Source: Anthonomus grandis grandis
Lineage: Eukaryota; Arthropoda; Insecta; Coleoptera; Curculionidae
Direction: 5' to 3'
Length of the DNA: 64,000 nucleotides
NCBI RefSeq assembly: GCF_022605725.1
Contig: NC_065553.1
Location: 8,928,001 to 8,992,000, forward strand
The notes beneath the pieces are model-generated. The model worked only from the letters and a program-made list of their open reading frames with translations, did not search any database and had not been told where the DNA came from. Both the position numbers and the translations under genes were made by a program. Each line of letters starts with the position of its first letter. Position 1 is the stretch's first letter. Shown piece after piece: positions 35,594 to 46,800 of the stretch.

Positions 35594-38500
35594 TTTACTT
35601 ATATATATATATACTTTACTTTATTTAGTCCCAACAAATAGGTTATTTAAAAATATTTAGTAATTATTATGATTCTATGAACAAAAAAAAAGTATTATAT
35701 TATATATATATAAATTTGAATTTTACAATGCAGCTTTTTAGTGCTAGTTTTAAAATTATCTTAAATTTTTAGTCTTTTCTGAAATATTAAAGGTAATACC
35801 GCTCGGCTAGCATAGATACTCTCTTAATAGCTTATCCGAAATTATTGTATAGAAATTAACATATTTATTAACATCAACATACCAGCATTATTATAATAAC
35901 ATTTTAGTATTATTATTGTAAACCTGATCATTCATAATTTATTAATGTTTTATATATTCAACATCGTAAATTTTATAATTCGTGATTTTTTTAAATTTAT
36001 AATATTTAAAGAGTTTTTGATAATAGAATTATTAAGTTTTAGGTCAATTCTATAGTATACCTTATCTTACTTACGGTCATTTAAAATGCTCTTATCTTAT
36101 AATTACATAGGAGAACACCAAGTGGTATACAATCAAGCTGAATATTCTCAAAATCGCTTGCCAAACTATTAACTGGCTTTGTATACGCTACTAAAATTAA
36201 ACAAAAGCTCTTATCTTCCCTTTAGCTATACAAGTTTAGCGTAAATTGTACAATAGATAACTTCTGTATATTTGGTTGGCATACATTATTAAATAAGCAG
36301 TAAAATAAATTACATTTTAATACTTGAAAACAAAAAAGAAAGATTTTAAGAATCAAAACATAAAACAAAATTAACTATAAAAATAATTACAGCTATATAA
36401 TATACTTACACTACTTTCCGACTAACAAGCTCTAAGTAGAAAAAGCACTCTAAATAATAAGAAGTATTGTTGCTGCCGCAAGCTTAAAAGATACCCTTGC
36501 ATGTTGTAAAAAATTACTACTTTTATTGTAGCTGTAAACAACTAGTCTACTTAACGTAGTTTAATGCCATTGGTACTTATTATTATAATTTATTTGCACA
36601 TATATTTTTAATAAAATAAGAAATAAGTTACTTTTTAATCAGCTCATTTCGGATTGAGAATAAAGTTTATTATGATGATATATAAAAAAATTAACTAGTT
36701 TTACACAACATATATTTTAAAATGTAAAATAATAAATAAGTTTTTACGAGTAGCTGATTCAACCGATGATTTATTATGTCTTTTAAAATGTTTTCAGTCA
36801 ATAGTCTAAAATAACTTGCCTGAACGCAGATCACATTATTACCTTCCTATCTTTTAAGAAAATACTCTTTAAGGGCTGTTGTCTCTAAACAATTAGGGCT
36901 TGAAGTAAACTCTCTACTAAATAAAAGGTTTATACTAAATGTTGTTAACAATTTGGATAAAGGTTTTAAATTTGGTATAGTTGGCAAACATGCTTCTGGT
37001 CAACGAAGGAAATTATTTTGTGATTCGTCGTTTTTCTTTATTTTACCGGGTTTTACTAACCATAGAGGAGTATATCTCTTTGGCTCATAGGTTTGTCATT
37101 ATCTATAATAGACAAATCACAATAGCATTTACAAACACGTTGTTAAATAGAGAGATCAGGTTAATTAGCGAGTTACACTCCTTACAAGTTAATACCTTTA
37201 CGTGTCATATAGGAGCAAATAAATCAGACCGATTTGATATACAAATTTTATTTATCCACTGAAATCGCATCGCTTAATAGTGTCGTCTAGTAGTTTTACT
37301 TTGATCTTAATTTTTATCAAAAAATGGATTTAAACTAAAAAGGAGCTACAATTTATGCTATAAGTTTCAATAGTTCATTAAGAGACAATTGTGTATTTCT
37401 ATAAAAAGTCGAATGGTTCTTTCAGTAGAACTTTAACAGAATAATTTATAATTTAGGCAGTTGTCGAATATAATCGAACTTCATTAGGAAAAGATCTTCT
37501 TTGACCTCGTGCATTTCTACATCTTTAAACTCTTAGATCTGGGAAATAGGTAATTTTTATAAGTTTTTTTTTGCTGTCGGATGGGTTTTTACTTTAATTG
37601 TTAACTCAATATTTCAATAAGTAAATCTTCTTAAAAGTCCAAAAATTGTCCTCAAAAAATGCAATTTTTTACATGGAAGCTATAACAGCTATTAAAAGCT
37701 GCGTGTAAAACACCGAGCTTTGAGGTATTTAAATAAATCTTAAAATATATACGTTTGTTGCAACAAATAAGCAAAATAAATTTTATCCCGTAGAAGTTTG
37801 TATAGAAACTTTACGGACTGGGGTGTTCTCAGAGTTAAAGAAACTTCAATTGCCACATTGGAAAAACAATTTCTCAATATAAAACCCAATGATCTAGGTG
37901 CATTTTTCACCATCTATCAAATACTATTAAGTACCATTTATATAATAGTCAAAGAGAATTGGGTTTTTTTAGCAGACCATAAGAAAAACGTTACACTTAA
38001 GGGTGGTTCATTTGGAAATGAAAGCATAATATGTATTGCACGCTCTACATAGTGTGAGAAAATTTATTGATGTTTAGGTCCTAGAACTTTTGTGGGTGTC
38101 TGGCTGATATGCGAGGCAAATGAAAATTAAGCGGTTCAGGTAAATCAATCAAGGTATTTACCAATGTATATAAAAACGTAAATCAGCAAATTTATACCTT
38201 TTCTCTAAGGTAAGAAATGGTAATCTTTTAAACAGTTGCGTGTGTTGAAAGCCAATTTCCGGTTACACTCACTCCCACTTCAACCATAGAAATTTGAAAA
38301 ATGTTCTTTGGAGATTTTCAATATCATTAATATGGTTTGGCTATCGGGTGTTAAAGATCTACTGGTGTTCATAAAGAATATCTTCGCCAACAAAAAAAAA
38401 AAATTTATTTGGTTAATGGTGGAACTACACTTATATTACTGTAGGAGCAAGAGAGAGTCGTGGGCGCACACATTTTCTCTCTTCGTCTTATAGCCATGAA

Positions 38501-39159
38501 ATATAAATATATATTAGTCAGTCGTTCATTTGCGAGTTTGCTAGCGTTACGCGAACGGTGATTTCGTTTTTGAACAATTTTATAAATTAATTTATGTTGT
38601 TCAATATATTAACCATTTTACGTGTGAAGTGAATAAAATTATTAATTCATTTTTAAGTTCATATTTTGTGAACTTTCGGGTAAATAATAAGAAATTATGG
38701 CAGGAAGTGATACAGACTCTAATGAATATAAAGGTGTTTCTCCAAGACCATCAACTAAGAAGCAGTTACGTATATAAATTTGGCATAAATATACATACGA
38801 ACGTAGCTAAAGTAGTTTTACTTCAGTCCTGTGTGCAATAATTTCTTTTGTTGTAAATCTACTTTTCACAAAGGTATAGTTATCTAGTTATTGGTCCAAC
38901 AATTGCTTTTGGCCTAATTGTCTTAAGTCCAAAGACTAGACTAAAGAAAATCAGACAACAGTGTTCCCTGTTGCTCGGTGATGTATTGACGTAACAAATT
39001 ATGGTTTTGTGAACTCTATGTAAGCTTCTAAAAATTATTAAGTTCAGAAAAAAAAGTTGAATTACATATTACCAATTTAAATGATATTGAATACAGCTTA
39101 ATATAAAGAGTATTCATTTATGTTAAGATCGCGTCCTTTAAAAGTCAGTTTGAAAAGCG

Positions 39160-39620
39160 GGTGGTAGTACGACTTATGATTTAGTCTACGTGGCACGTGC
39201 AATTTACAGATTAGTGCGAGACGGGCGGGAAATGCTCATACCGCAGGTTTTGTAGGGTAAACTATAATTAAACTCATGTTTAAAAGCTTTTGTGGTATTA
39301 TTGAAGAAGTGCAAAGAGACAAATCCCTAATAGTTTTGAGTTTTCAACAAAAACAGCCTAAAATTTCGTAAAGCACGACCACCAACGCTTTCCTTCGTCA
39401 GAATAAATTATTGGACTCGTATTCCAGCAAGGAAATAAAAACTGGTACAGTGTTCCATCTCTCGGGTAACCGACCGAAAATTTTTGTGTATTCCCGGGAC
39501 GTCAAATGAATTTGTGGCGACACTCGGGCTAGCGTCAGCCCCAAATTCCAGTAACCGTCCCTGCACACACCAAATTCGGGCCACACAGAAAATTATCGAC
39601 GGAGTTTAGCAACCGCTTTA
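39160..39620. other. Higher-GC non-coding island
   Basis: This balanced patch contains TTCCCGGGACGTC, CTCGGGCTAGCGTCAGCC and AACCGTCCCTGCACACACC. The 62-residue minus ORF (39398-39586) has no motif and ends without context, so I do not call a gene. It is a candidate conserved non-coding element by composition. Confidence 0.28.
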
Positions 39621-40389
39621 TATTGTAATATACGGATCCATCGATGTTTTGTCTACTATTTAATACCAACTTAATTAAATTAAAATGCATAAGCATTTAT
39701 ATATTTTTTCATTATTTCGAAATTATTAAAGTTAGTCATGTATAAACCTTAAATTAAAATAAAAAGACTTTGTCTCTCCTTACATTGTCAACTTAATCCT
39801 AATTCTAACTTTCCAGATATAAAATATCTTAAAGTGTATTAATATTTATTTTGCTGCTCATGCATAATTATCATTTTAGATACATTATTATTTTCAAACC
39901 TAGATATATTAAGGGCTGATCAAGCTAGTATCTTGAAATTTTAAAATGGAAAATATGTAAAAAATATTCTTGTTTGAATACGTAGAGATTCCATATTTGA
40001 ATGTTTTGGAAAACTAATCATTTGCAAACCTATGTTTGCATAATAAGCTGTTAGTATTTTCTCAAGCAAAATAACCCACAGCAGTTGGCCGAACCCCATT
40101 AATTTTTGCAGTCCCAGTGATTTATTTTTAATGATTGAACCCTAAATAATATTTACACAATTTAGTTTTGCACTTTCACGTATCAAAAGATATTTTATGT
40201 GAAAATAGAAATTCAATTATTTTTACAAAGAAAAGCTTGAATAGACGTTCATGTAAGATCGAAACACTTCCGGAGTGCTGACCTCTTTAGCTATCCTTTG
40301 TGCGCAAACTTACAGGAAGATTTACACAACTCAAACTGGGGGATTTAAAAAAGGGATTTCTAGCACTTTCAATATTTGAAAATTGACAT

Positions 40390-40830
40390 TGGTTTACTTA
40401 GTTTTATGCAAATTGATCTTGAACAGAATCTCTTACGGATTTAGTTACATAGCTAGAGACTAGAAAAAGGAACTTTGGAAATATAACAATATAGTTGATA
40501 TAACACTCGGTAGCAACCTGAAAAACACCTGATTTAATTACAAGTTTTATTTTAACTGCTTGTGTTCGATCACTAAGAAAGCCACAAATCACTCCAATAA
40601 ATCACTACAAATTTTTAATATCACAAGTTTGGAGAGTCAAAATCAACCTTGTCAAAGACTTTGGAGATATCGGTAAATTGAATCAAACTGCCACCTATTC
40701 TTTAAAGCCTGTCCATAAGACAAAAGGTTGATAACGGTGGATCGACCTCTCTGGTCTTGCTTCTAAAGGGAAGCAACCAATTCGCTTCTTTTGCTATATT
40801 ATAAATCAAATTTTGCTTTGTGTATTTCAA
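40390..40830 (-). pseudogene. Jockey/CR1-type LINE reverse transcriptase remnant
   Basis: Minus-strand frames contain, in order, GRSTVINLLSYGQAL and FDSIYR (about 40747-40690), then DISKVFDKVDFDS (about 40670-40632, the FSKAFDKVDH block with the first RT aspartates). FLSDRTQAVKIKLVIKSGVF follows (from about 40580), where SYLxDRxQxVxI and SGVPQGS are expected. It ends at a stop at 40404. Frameshifts separate the blocks, and the catalytic YADD box is not recognisable. Order and spacing fit the palm and thumb start of a Jockey- or CR1-like element. It is a dead fragment. Confidence 0.72.
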
Positions 40831-43800
40831 AACCCCTACTTAGTCTATAAAAGAAGCATTGGTACCGATCGACTAGTAGGCATCACTATCACCTACTTAG
40901 ACAGCTGCAAAAGTAAGACAAGCTTGGGTTGTGGCATACACTCCAGGTGGCTTCTTTCCTCTTTCAATAGAGGCACACAATGGGCTAACTGAGACTTAAG
41001 TGCATGTTATAAGTATAACAAATTGAACATGGGATAAATATAGAAAGATATATATACACATAGAAATATACATTAGATAAATTGAACATAGAACAATAGA
41101 TTTGACTACTCATTAGTAATGTCAGCATATAAATATATGTTAAATCACTCATGTCTAAGTTTTTATGGATGTACTAGCCGGCAGATTTCTCCGTAAGTGG
41201 ATTGCAAAATACCCATGACTGACATACCCATTAACCTGTATTAGATATCTATTAGGATGCGTTAAAGCAAGCAAGACAATGCTTCACCGACTGTTGTCTG
41301 GTAGGTTAATGTGTCGGCTATATTTACGTTGTATATAGATCAGACTATGATTATCAAAGTAATTAGTAAATTAAATGCTATAGTTTTTGTTTTAGTTTGC
41401 TTGTGGCTTAGATCACAAGTAAATACAGTAATTTCCGTCAAAAACCAAGACTTTAGTTGGCTTTTAGGCCAAGGTAATCTATTTAATAACATTGATTGAA
41501 GAGTCTGATTAAAGAGTGTACTGTTCCGTAGTGTAGTATTATGGATTTATTACATTTAGATACCTATACATTTAATTTTGTAGATTTTTGTAAGTATAAT
41601 AAACGCGTATAGATAATTTCTTGCTGTATTATTCTTTTTACTAAACGAAAAAATAAACCAAAACCTGGCAAGCATTTTTAGGCTATCAGAAACTTATCCT
41701 TTAAAAATAAACTTAAATAAATCTAACTTAATCGAAAAAAAGTATAATACTAATTATATGTTATTATATTATTCGACGGCTTTTATATGGTTACCATTTT
41801 TTTTTTCATAAAAAATATTAAATTGCTAATTTGCGACTAGTTAACCTAAAAATTAATTTAGTACTTGCAATGCTGTTCATGGACCTTGACTTAATTTGTT
41901 TGAAGGAGAGATTAAAATAACTGAAGATTTTTATTTACGTTACACCTATGGAATATAGATATTCCATATACAAAAACAAATGTCACTCTTCCTGCAGAAA
42001 TCAAAAGACAATTAATTCAATTCATAAATCGCTTATAAAGTTATTCATAAATAATTATTTAGGTAAACAATAAATGCAGTGTAAAAAATATATTACTATA
42101 TATTTTTTTATTCGTTTCTCTTTTCCTTTCGTTTTTTTGATACAGGAATAATGAAAGTATATTTAAATAAGTTTTATATAAGCTTCTGCTAATACTACAT
42201 TTTATGATTATAATGTCCTTAATATAGAAACATCAACATTATTATTCTGAAACCGAATAATCAAGACAAGAATACAAGTTTAACAAGCTAGAAAAACGAC
42301 TTACGAAGTTACAAAAGGCGTCGCTTAATGAAAGAAAAGTTATGCAAATTTATTTAAATGGCCCACAGCGAGATCCGACTCGCTTTTCTTAAGAACTTTA
42401 GGAAAAGAACAGCAACTTTGGTTACAGTAAGCCAGGTCAAATAGCATTTAAATCTTAAAGTCGTTTTATTTCTAATTTAAGGAATTTTTTAAGTTAAGCC
42501 TTTTTTTGGGAACCTCATGCAGAACCGAAATAAATTGCTGATTTTGATTTTCTTTTCTAGCATTATTTATTTTATTGCTTTACCATAACATAAAAATCAT
42601 TCTGAATGGCATCGGGTTATTTCGACTTTAACTACTTTTTTTGACTAGCTTTGTTCCGCAGTTTCTCGATTATTTGCGGCTTCTTCTATAAATTGGAAAC
42701 TAAATGCTGGGGAGGAAAACTCATTCCTGCACAGGATTTATTGAGTCAATTTTTAACGCCGACACGGAAACTGGGTTACAGATAAGGATAAAAGAATCCT
42801 GATAGTCTGGACACAAGGAGAGGGTTTACTCAAAAATAATTAGTGCGTTTTCATATTGCTTTAGTGGCGAAGTTTAATTAAAGGTTTGTAGAATAAAATC
42901 AGTTAAATAGGATTTTGATAAAAATTGAGTTTAGATTTCCTTACATCATAGTATGGATTATACGACGGTAAACCTTTTTATAAAGTTAGCTTTGCTAATA
43001 TTAATAATACAATGTCAGATGCTGGCCACAAATAGAAATTTAGATTAATTAAGAAATTTTCTAGAAATAAGATAATGCATACATTTTCTAAATATAAATT
43101 AAAATTTATAAATATAGTTTGACACCTGTGCAATTTAGTCACAGCAATATATGGATTTGATTTAGATCAAAAGTAGATTCACTTTGTAATAATTGATGTT
43201 TCTTTATACCTTCTTCTTTCTGAGCATAGATCCTGGAGTTTTTATGTAAGTTTCTTTAGGTTTAAGATTCGATTAGTCTTTGATCAATTTTTTAGTTAAA
43301 GTTTAACTAAGTACTGAATTCGAGTTAAAGAGAAGATTAAGGTAAAGTATATTATATATATTTTTAGAAAGAACATGACAATATAGGTAGTATTAATTAT
43401 TTCAGATTTCCATGTCAATGGTAAGTATTTTTTGGGTACTTTTATTTTTATTAAGTTTTTTTTAGGGTTTTAGTATACAAGCGGTACCACCTGCATATTT
43501 TCAATTTTTGACAGCTATTTAATTTCTCGACCTAGCGGTCAGTATTTATTTATTTATTTCTTATTTATTTATTTAGTCTTTCTAATGGAGTTTATAGTAT
43601 ATATATAAACATTATTATTCTTAATATGAATTTAAAAAATTAATAAACACTATATTGGGAAATAACCCAACAACACCCTTTTCTGTCATCAAGATGTATT
43701 TATTTTTTAATTGGTCTATGTTCATAATTTTAAGAACATCATCGATTTCGAGAAATTTCCCATAGGTCAGAAAATAATCAATTTGAAGTGGTTACTTTTA

Positions 43801-43987
43801 AACGTTTCAAACTTTTAAAGAAAATAAACATAACCCATAAATTGCCATATATCTGTTAGACTTTTAGGTCTTAAGCCTGTTTTCACATCCCTTGTTGATG
43901 AAAGATGCACTTATTGAACATCTTTACACCCACTAAGTAAAACAACCTGGTAAAAAGGTCGCACGGTCAAAAGTCACATAGTCGATC
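40831..43987. other. Gene-free stretch
   Basis: No gene recognised. Part of 40831-41000 may belong to the same LINE remnant but cannot be read. A higher-GC patch at about 42590-42840 has balanced composition. A (TTTA)n-rich tract at about 43545-43575, next to GACCTAGCGGTCAG, may be an inverted LINE tail. The ORF at 41311-41499 shows no motif. Confidence 0.5.
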
Positions 43988-44720
43988 TCAGTTGGTGTAG
44001 AAGTCAGGTTGGGTGACTGTCGTCGAAATGTAGTGTATGAGTCGAGTCACGAGTCGTAGTCGCGATCAAAGTGAGAAGTTGCTTACGAGTTACCCGTCAA
44101 AGTGAGAAGTTGCTTACGAGTCACCCGTATTCCCTTTAAATTTTAATATGAGCTTTTCTTTCCAGACTCTTGATGGCCAAATACTGGTCCAAGAGTTGCA
44201 GTGTACAGTCGAGTTGAGGCACTGTCATCGAGAAGTAGTGTGTGAGTCGAGTCGCGAGTCGTAGTCGCGATCGGAGTGAGAAGTTGCTCACGGAATATTT
44301 CCCTATTATCTCTATTACCCCTAATACCCAAGACGGGTTTTTCTCTTTTCTATCTCTCTCTCTCTCTCTCTCTTTCTCTCTTTACATTTTTAGTGACCTA
44401 GGAAGGTGCGTAAGCACCCTTATACTTTAAACCCAGTTAAAACTACTTGTATTACTGTCGTTAGTTATGAGTTCAGTCGTCGTGTGTTGATACAATAGGT
44501 TAAAGTAATTAACCCATTATAATTAGAGTATAAGCACCATTATTAGTACTTAGTAAGAAGTAAGTGTAAACAAGGGAAAACTACTTTAATGAATAACTGT
44601 TCCATTTTCCTGTCTTCGGATCTAATAAATAAGCATATTTTGTTTTGGTAAAGTTTTGTTTCATTTATTAAGTTAATTGGTTCAGCGCCATATAACCTGT
44701 GGTCCTTCGATAAACATACA
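43988..44720 (+). mobile_element. Probable LTR fragment (BEL/Pao-like) with internal repeats
   Basis: A block of about 100 bp (43988-44089) is repeated at about 44190-44293 (shared AGTCGAGTC, GAGTCGTAGTCGCGATC, GTGAGAAGTTGC). A 31-bp unit, AAAGTGAGAAGTTGC plus its continuation, is tandemly doubled at about 44068-44128. A (TC)n tract follows at 44352-44374. The segment ends with GGTTCAGCGCCATATAACC and GTGGTCCTTCGA. Insect BEL/Pao elements often carry a TTTGGTCCTTCGA-like sequence right after the 5' LTR. No gag-pol follows, so this would be a solo or truncated LTR. Exact boundaries and target duplication were not found. Confidence 0.4.
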
Positions 44721-45629
44721 AAATAAACAAGTACAGTCCACTAGTACTCTCCAGCAGCACAATTAAACAATTGTGTCCCCCCTCTATTTAGGAAAGAAGC
44801 CAAGCAGCAGTTCCCCCCGAATACACTACTTTTTTATTAAATTATCATCAGCATATTTATCTCATTACGATTATATCTGATTTTTGGTTTAAAAAGTTCC
44901 TTTAAAGTTGAAAAACACGTTGTACACCGTAGAGACAACGTTTTGTATATCAAGTAATAATATGTACGCTTTGGACATATTAGACTATTTTTAGAGCTGC
45001 TTTGTCAAAGAGTACACAGTTAAACACACCACGTAAAGAAAGTAGGGTAAAATTCATTTATTTTGTATGGAACCAAAAGTGCAATAAAAGTGCTTATCAT
45101 TACATTTTTACATTTACTCTAATTTTCCAATAATCGATTAATGCAGCATTCACTGTTCTGTGTTAATATAATTTTGTTTATGGCCGCATATTCTCGTATT
45201 TGCATGAATGATCAAATGAGTGTCGAATACGGTCTTATTAGCAGGATCATTATTTTTCGTTGATAACTTTCTGCAAGGTGAAAACTATAGCTAACGGAGA
45301 GAAAGATTATAATTATAGCCATATAAAACTGAGATGAAAAAATTTAATAGTCTTATAGTTTGGCGGTAGATATAGTTTCAATAAATTTAGTTTTTTTGAA
45401 CAAGAAACAGAATGATAGTGCAAAAAGGTTGGCACACTCTAGCTTTCATAGCCACTACTGAACCAGGCATAATACCTTGAAATCTGATACAAAGAAATAA
45501 ATACAGGTAAATGATCTTAAATAAAAAATAGATCTTATAAAATATAATTATGTTTGCACTAAGTAAACATCAAAAGCGCCATTAATTTGTAAATTGGCAT
45601 ATATTTTCTAAATTAATTCCTAAAGTTTT
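44721..45629. other. Gene-free AT-rich stretch
   Basis: A few C-rich words follow the LTR-like segment (GTCCCCCCTC near 44775, GTTCCCCCCGA near 44810). The rest is AT-rich with no ORF or repeat that I can name. Confidence 0.5.
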
Positions 45630-46290
45630 AACCTGGTAAGTCGATCAGACTTACTGGCAGTCTCTTAATAAACTTAGCGGCATTATGAGAAAAGTATCTT
45701 TGAAATATGACACTCCGGTGAAGAAACCTTAATCTATTATAAGGCCTGAACTGTGTATACTACTTCGAAAAATTACTTATGCTTTAAGAGAAGCAGGGAC
45801 TGCGTCTTTAATTATTCTAATTAAGAAAGCAGTAAAATAAAACTGTTTACGCATATCCATCATAAGCCAACCAATACAGCGTTAAAAAAGGAAACCTGAT
45901 TAAACATTTTAATATTATATTATATAAATCGCATATCGTATAATTGGATTGAATTGAATTGTCAAATTATAAGGCAGGGGGGTGAACCTACAAAATTTTG
46001 TTATAATATCTATTTTCTAGCATTGTTTCTAAAGATTATGTTGTAATTTAAAAATAATTAAATGTATCTTATACCCATCATAAAATAGAGCCTTGGGGAA
46101 TACTAGAAGGAACACTAAGTTAAACAGAAAATCTGTTAATATCGAATGTCATCTGTCAGATACATGCATAATTTATATAAAGAATTTATTTTAAAGCCAT
46201 AGAACTTAACCTTTATTAAGAATAAATTCTGGTTTATGCTATTGAATGCCTTGGAGAAATCCAATAATACCGATTTTATGAAGAGATTTT
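45630..46290 (-). pseudogene. Second LINE reverse transcriptase remnant
   Basis: Minus-strand reading from about 46264 gives LDFSKAFNSINQNLFLIKVK and then FYGFKINSL and LCMYLTD. These are the D-F-S-K-A-F-D block and the W..SYL.DR region of LINE RTs. At 46101-46081 the frame reads IPQGSIL, the GxPQGS box. At 45738-45632 a later frame gives NRLRFLHRSVIFQRYFSHNA and KRLPVSLIDLPG, similar to the C-terminal tail of Jockey/CR1-type ORF2. Several frameshifts and stops separate the blocks, and the YADD box is not recognisable. It lies immediately downstream of the 590-residue host gene and on the same strand. Confidence 0.68.
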
Positions 46291-46737
46291 AGAATCTTCA
46301 GGTATAATACTTATATTTAGATATAATTTGATATTACTAATGCGATAGAAACTTTGGACACTTTTTCCATTCATTAGGAAAGTAGCTAGCTGCAATACAG
46401 TAATTTATGTTGTGCGATAAATATATTTAGTGTTAGTATTAAAAGCAACATTTGAGATTTGTACCATGTATGTCATTTAAAATTTATTATTTTATAATAC
46501 TTATATTATCAAAGCTATACAAAAATAATTCTTACTTACTCGTACGATAAATGTAGTATGGGTTAAAATGGGAACCATGTAAACTCTTTAAACAACCAAC
46601 TCTCCCTCAACCACCTAATAATTTGCTTATGTCTGAAAAGTTCTTGAAACCATGGTTGATCTTATAAATAAAGTTTTAATTTTTATGTACCATTTATATT
46701 AAATAAATGAACAATAGCAATAGCCATTTAAATTTGC

Positions 46738-46743
46738 TTTATT
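46738..46743 (-). promoter_or_regulatory. AATAAA polyadenylation signal
   Basis: A minus-strand AATAAA lies 57 nt downstream of the stop codon of the 590-residue gene, the usual distance for a short insect 3' UTR. Confidence 0.6.
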
Positions 46744-46800
46744 TCTAACAGTTTAAGTTAAAAAAAAGATACAATATAAAACCTAGCTAAACAAAACCAT

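Larger units (their letters stand above)
33888..40389. other. Gene-free AT-rich stretch
   Basis: No convincing gene. The ORFs at 36981-37262 and 37798-38052 use TTG codons as first codon and show no motif. Recognisable items are the second copy of the direct repeat (34513-34642), a long (TA)n tract (35489-35591), a patch at 38440-38650 with a GAGAGAG...CTCTCTT inverted motif, and a higher-GC patch at about 39160-39620. The rest is AT-rich sequence with nothing I can name. Confidence 0.5.

Noticed and set aside
36981..37262. 93-residue plus-strand ORF
   Set aside because: The first codon is TTG, residue use follows AT-rich background, and no motif or upstream context supports a gene. It could be a decayed fragment but cannot be named.
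37798..38052. 84-residue plus-strand ORF
   Set aside because: It starts with TTG and has no recognisable domain or gene signals; kept only as background.
43801..43830. GAAACGTTT on the minus strand
   Set aside because: No CTGANGA-like block within reach, so not counted as a hammerhead-like motif.
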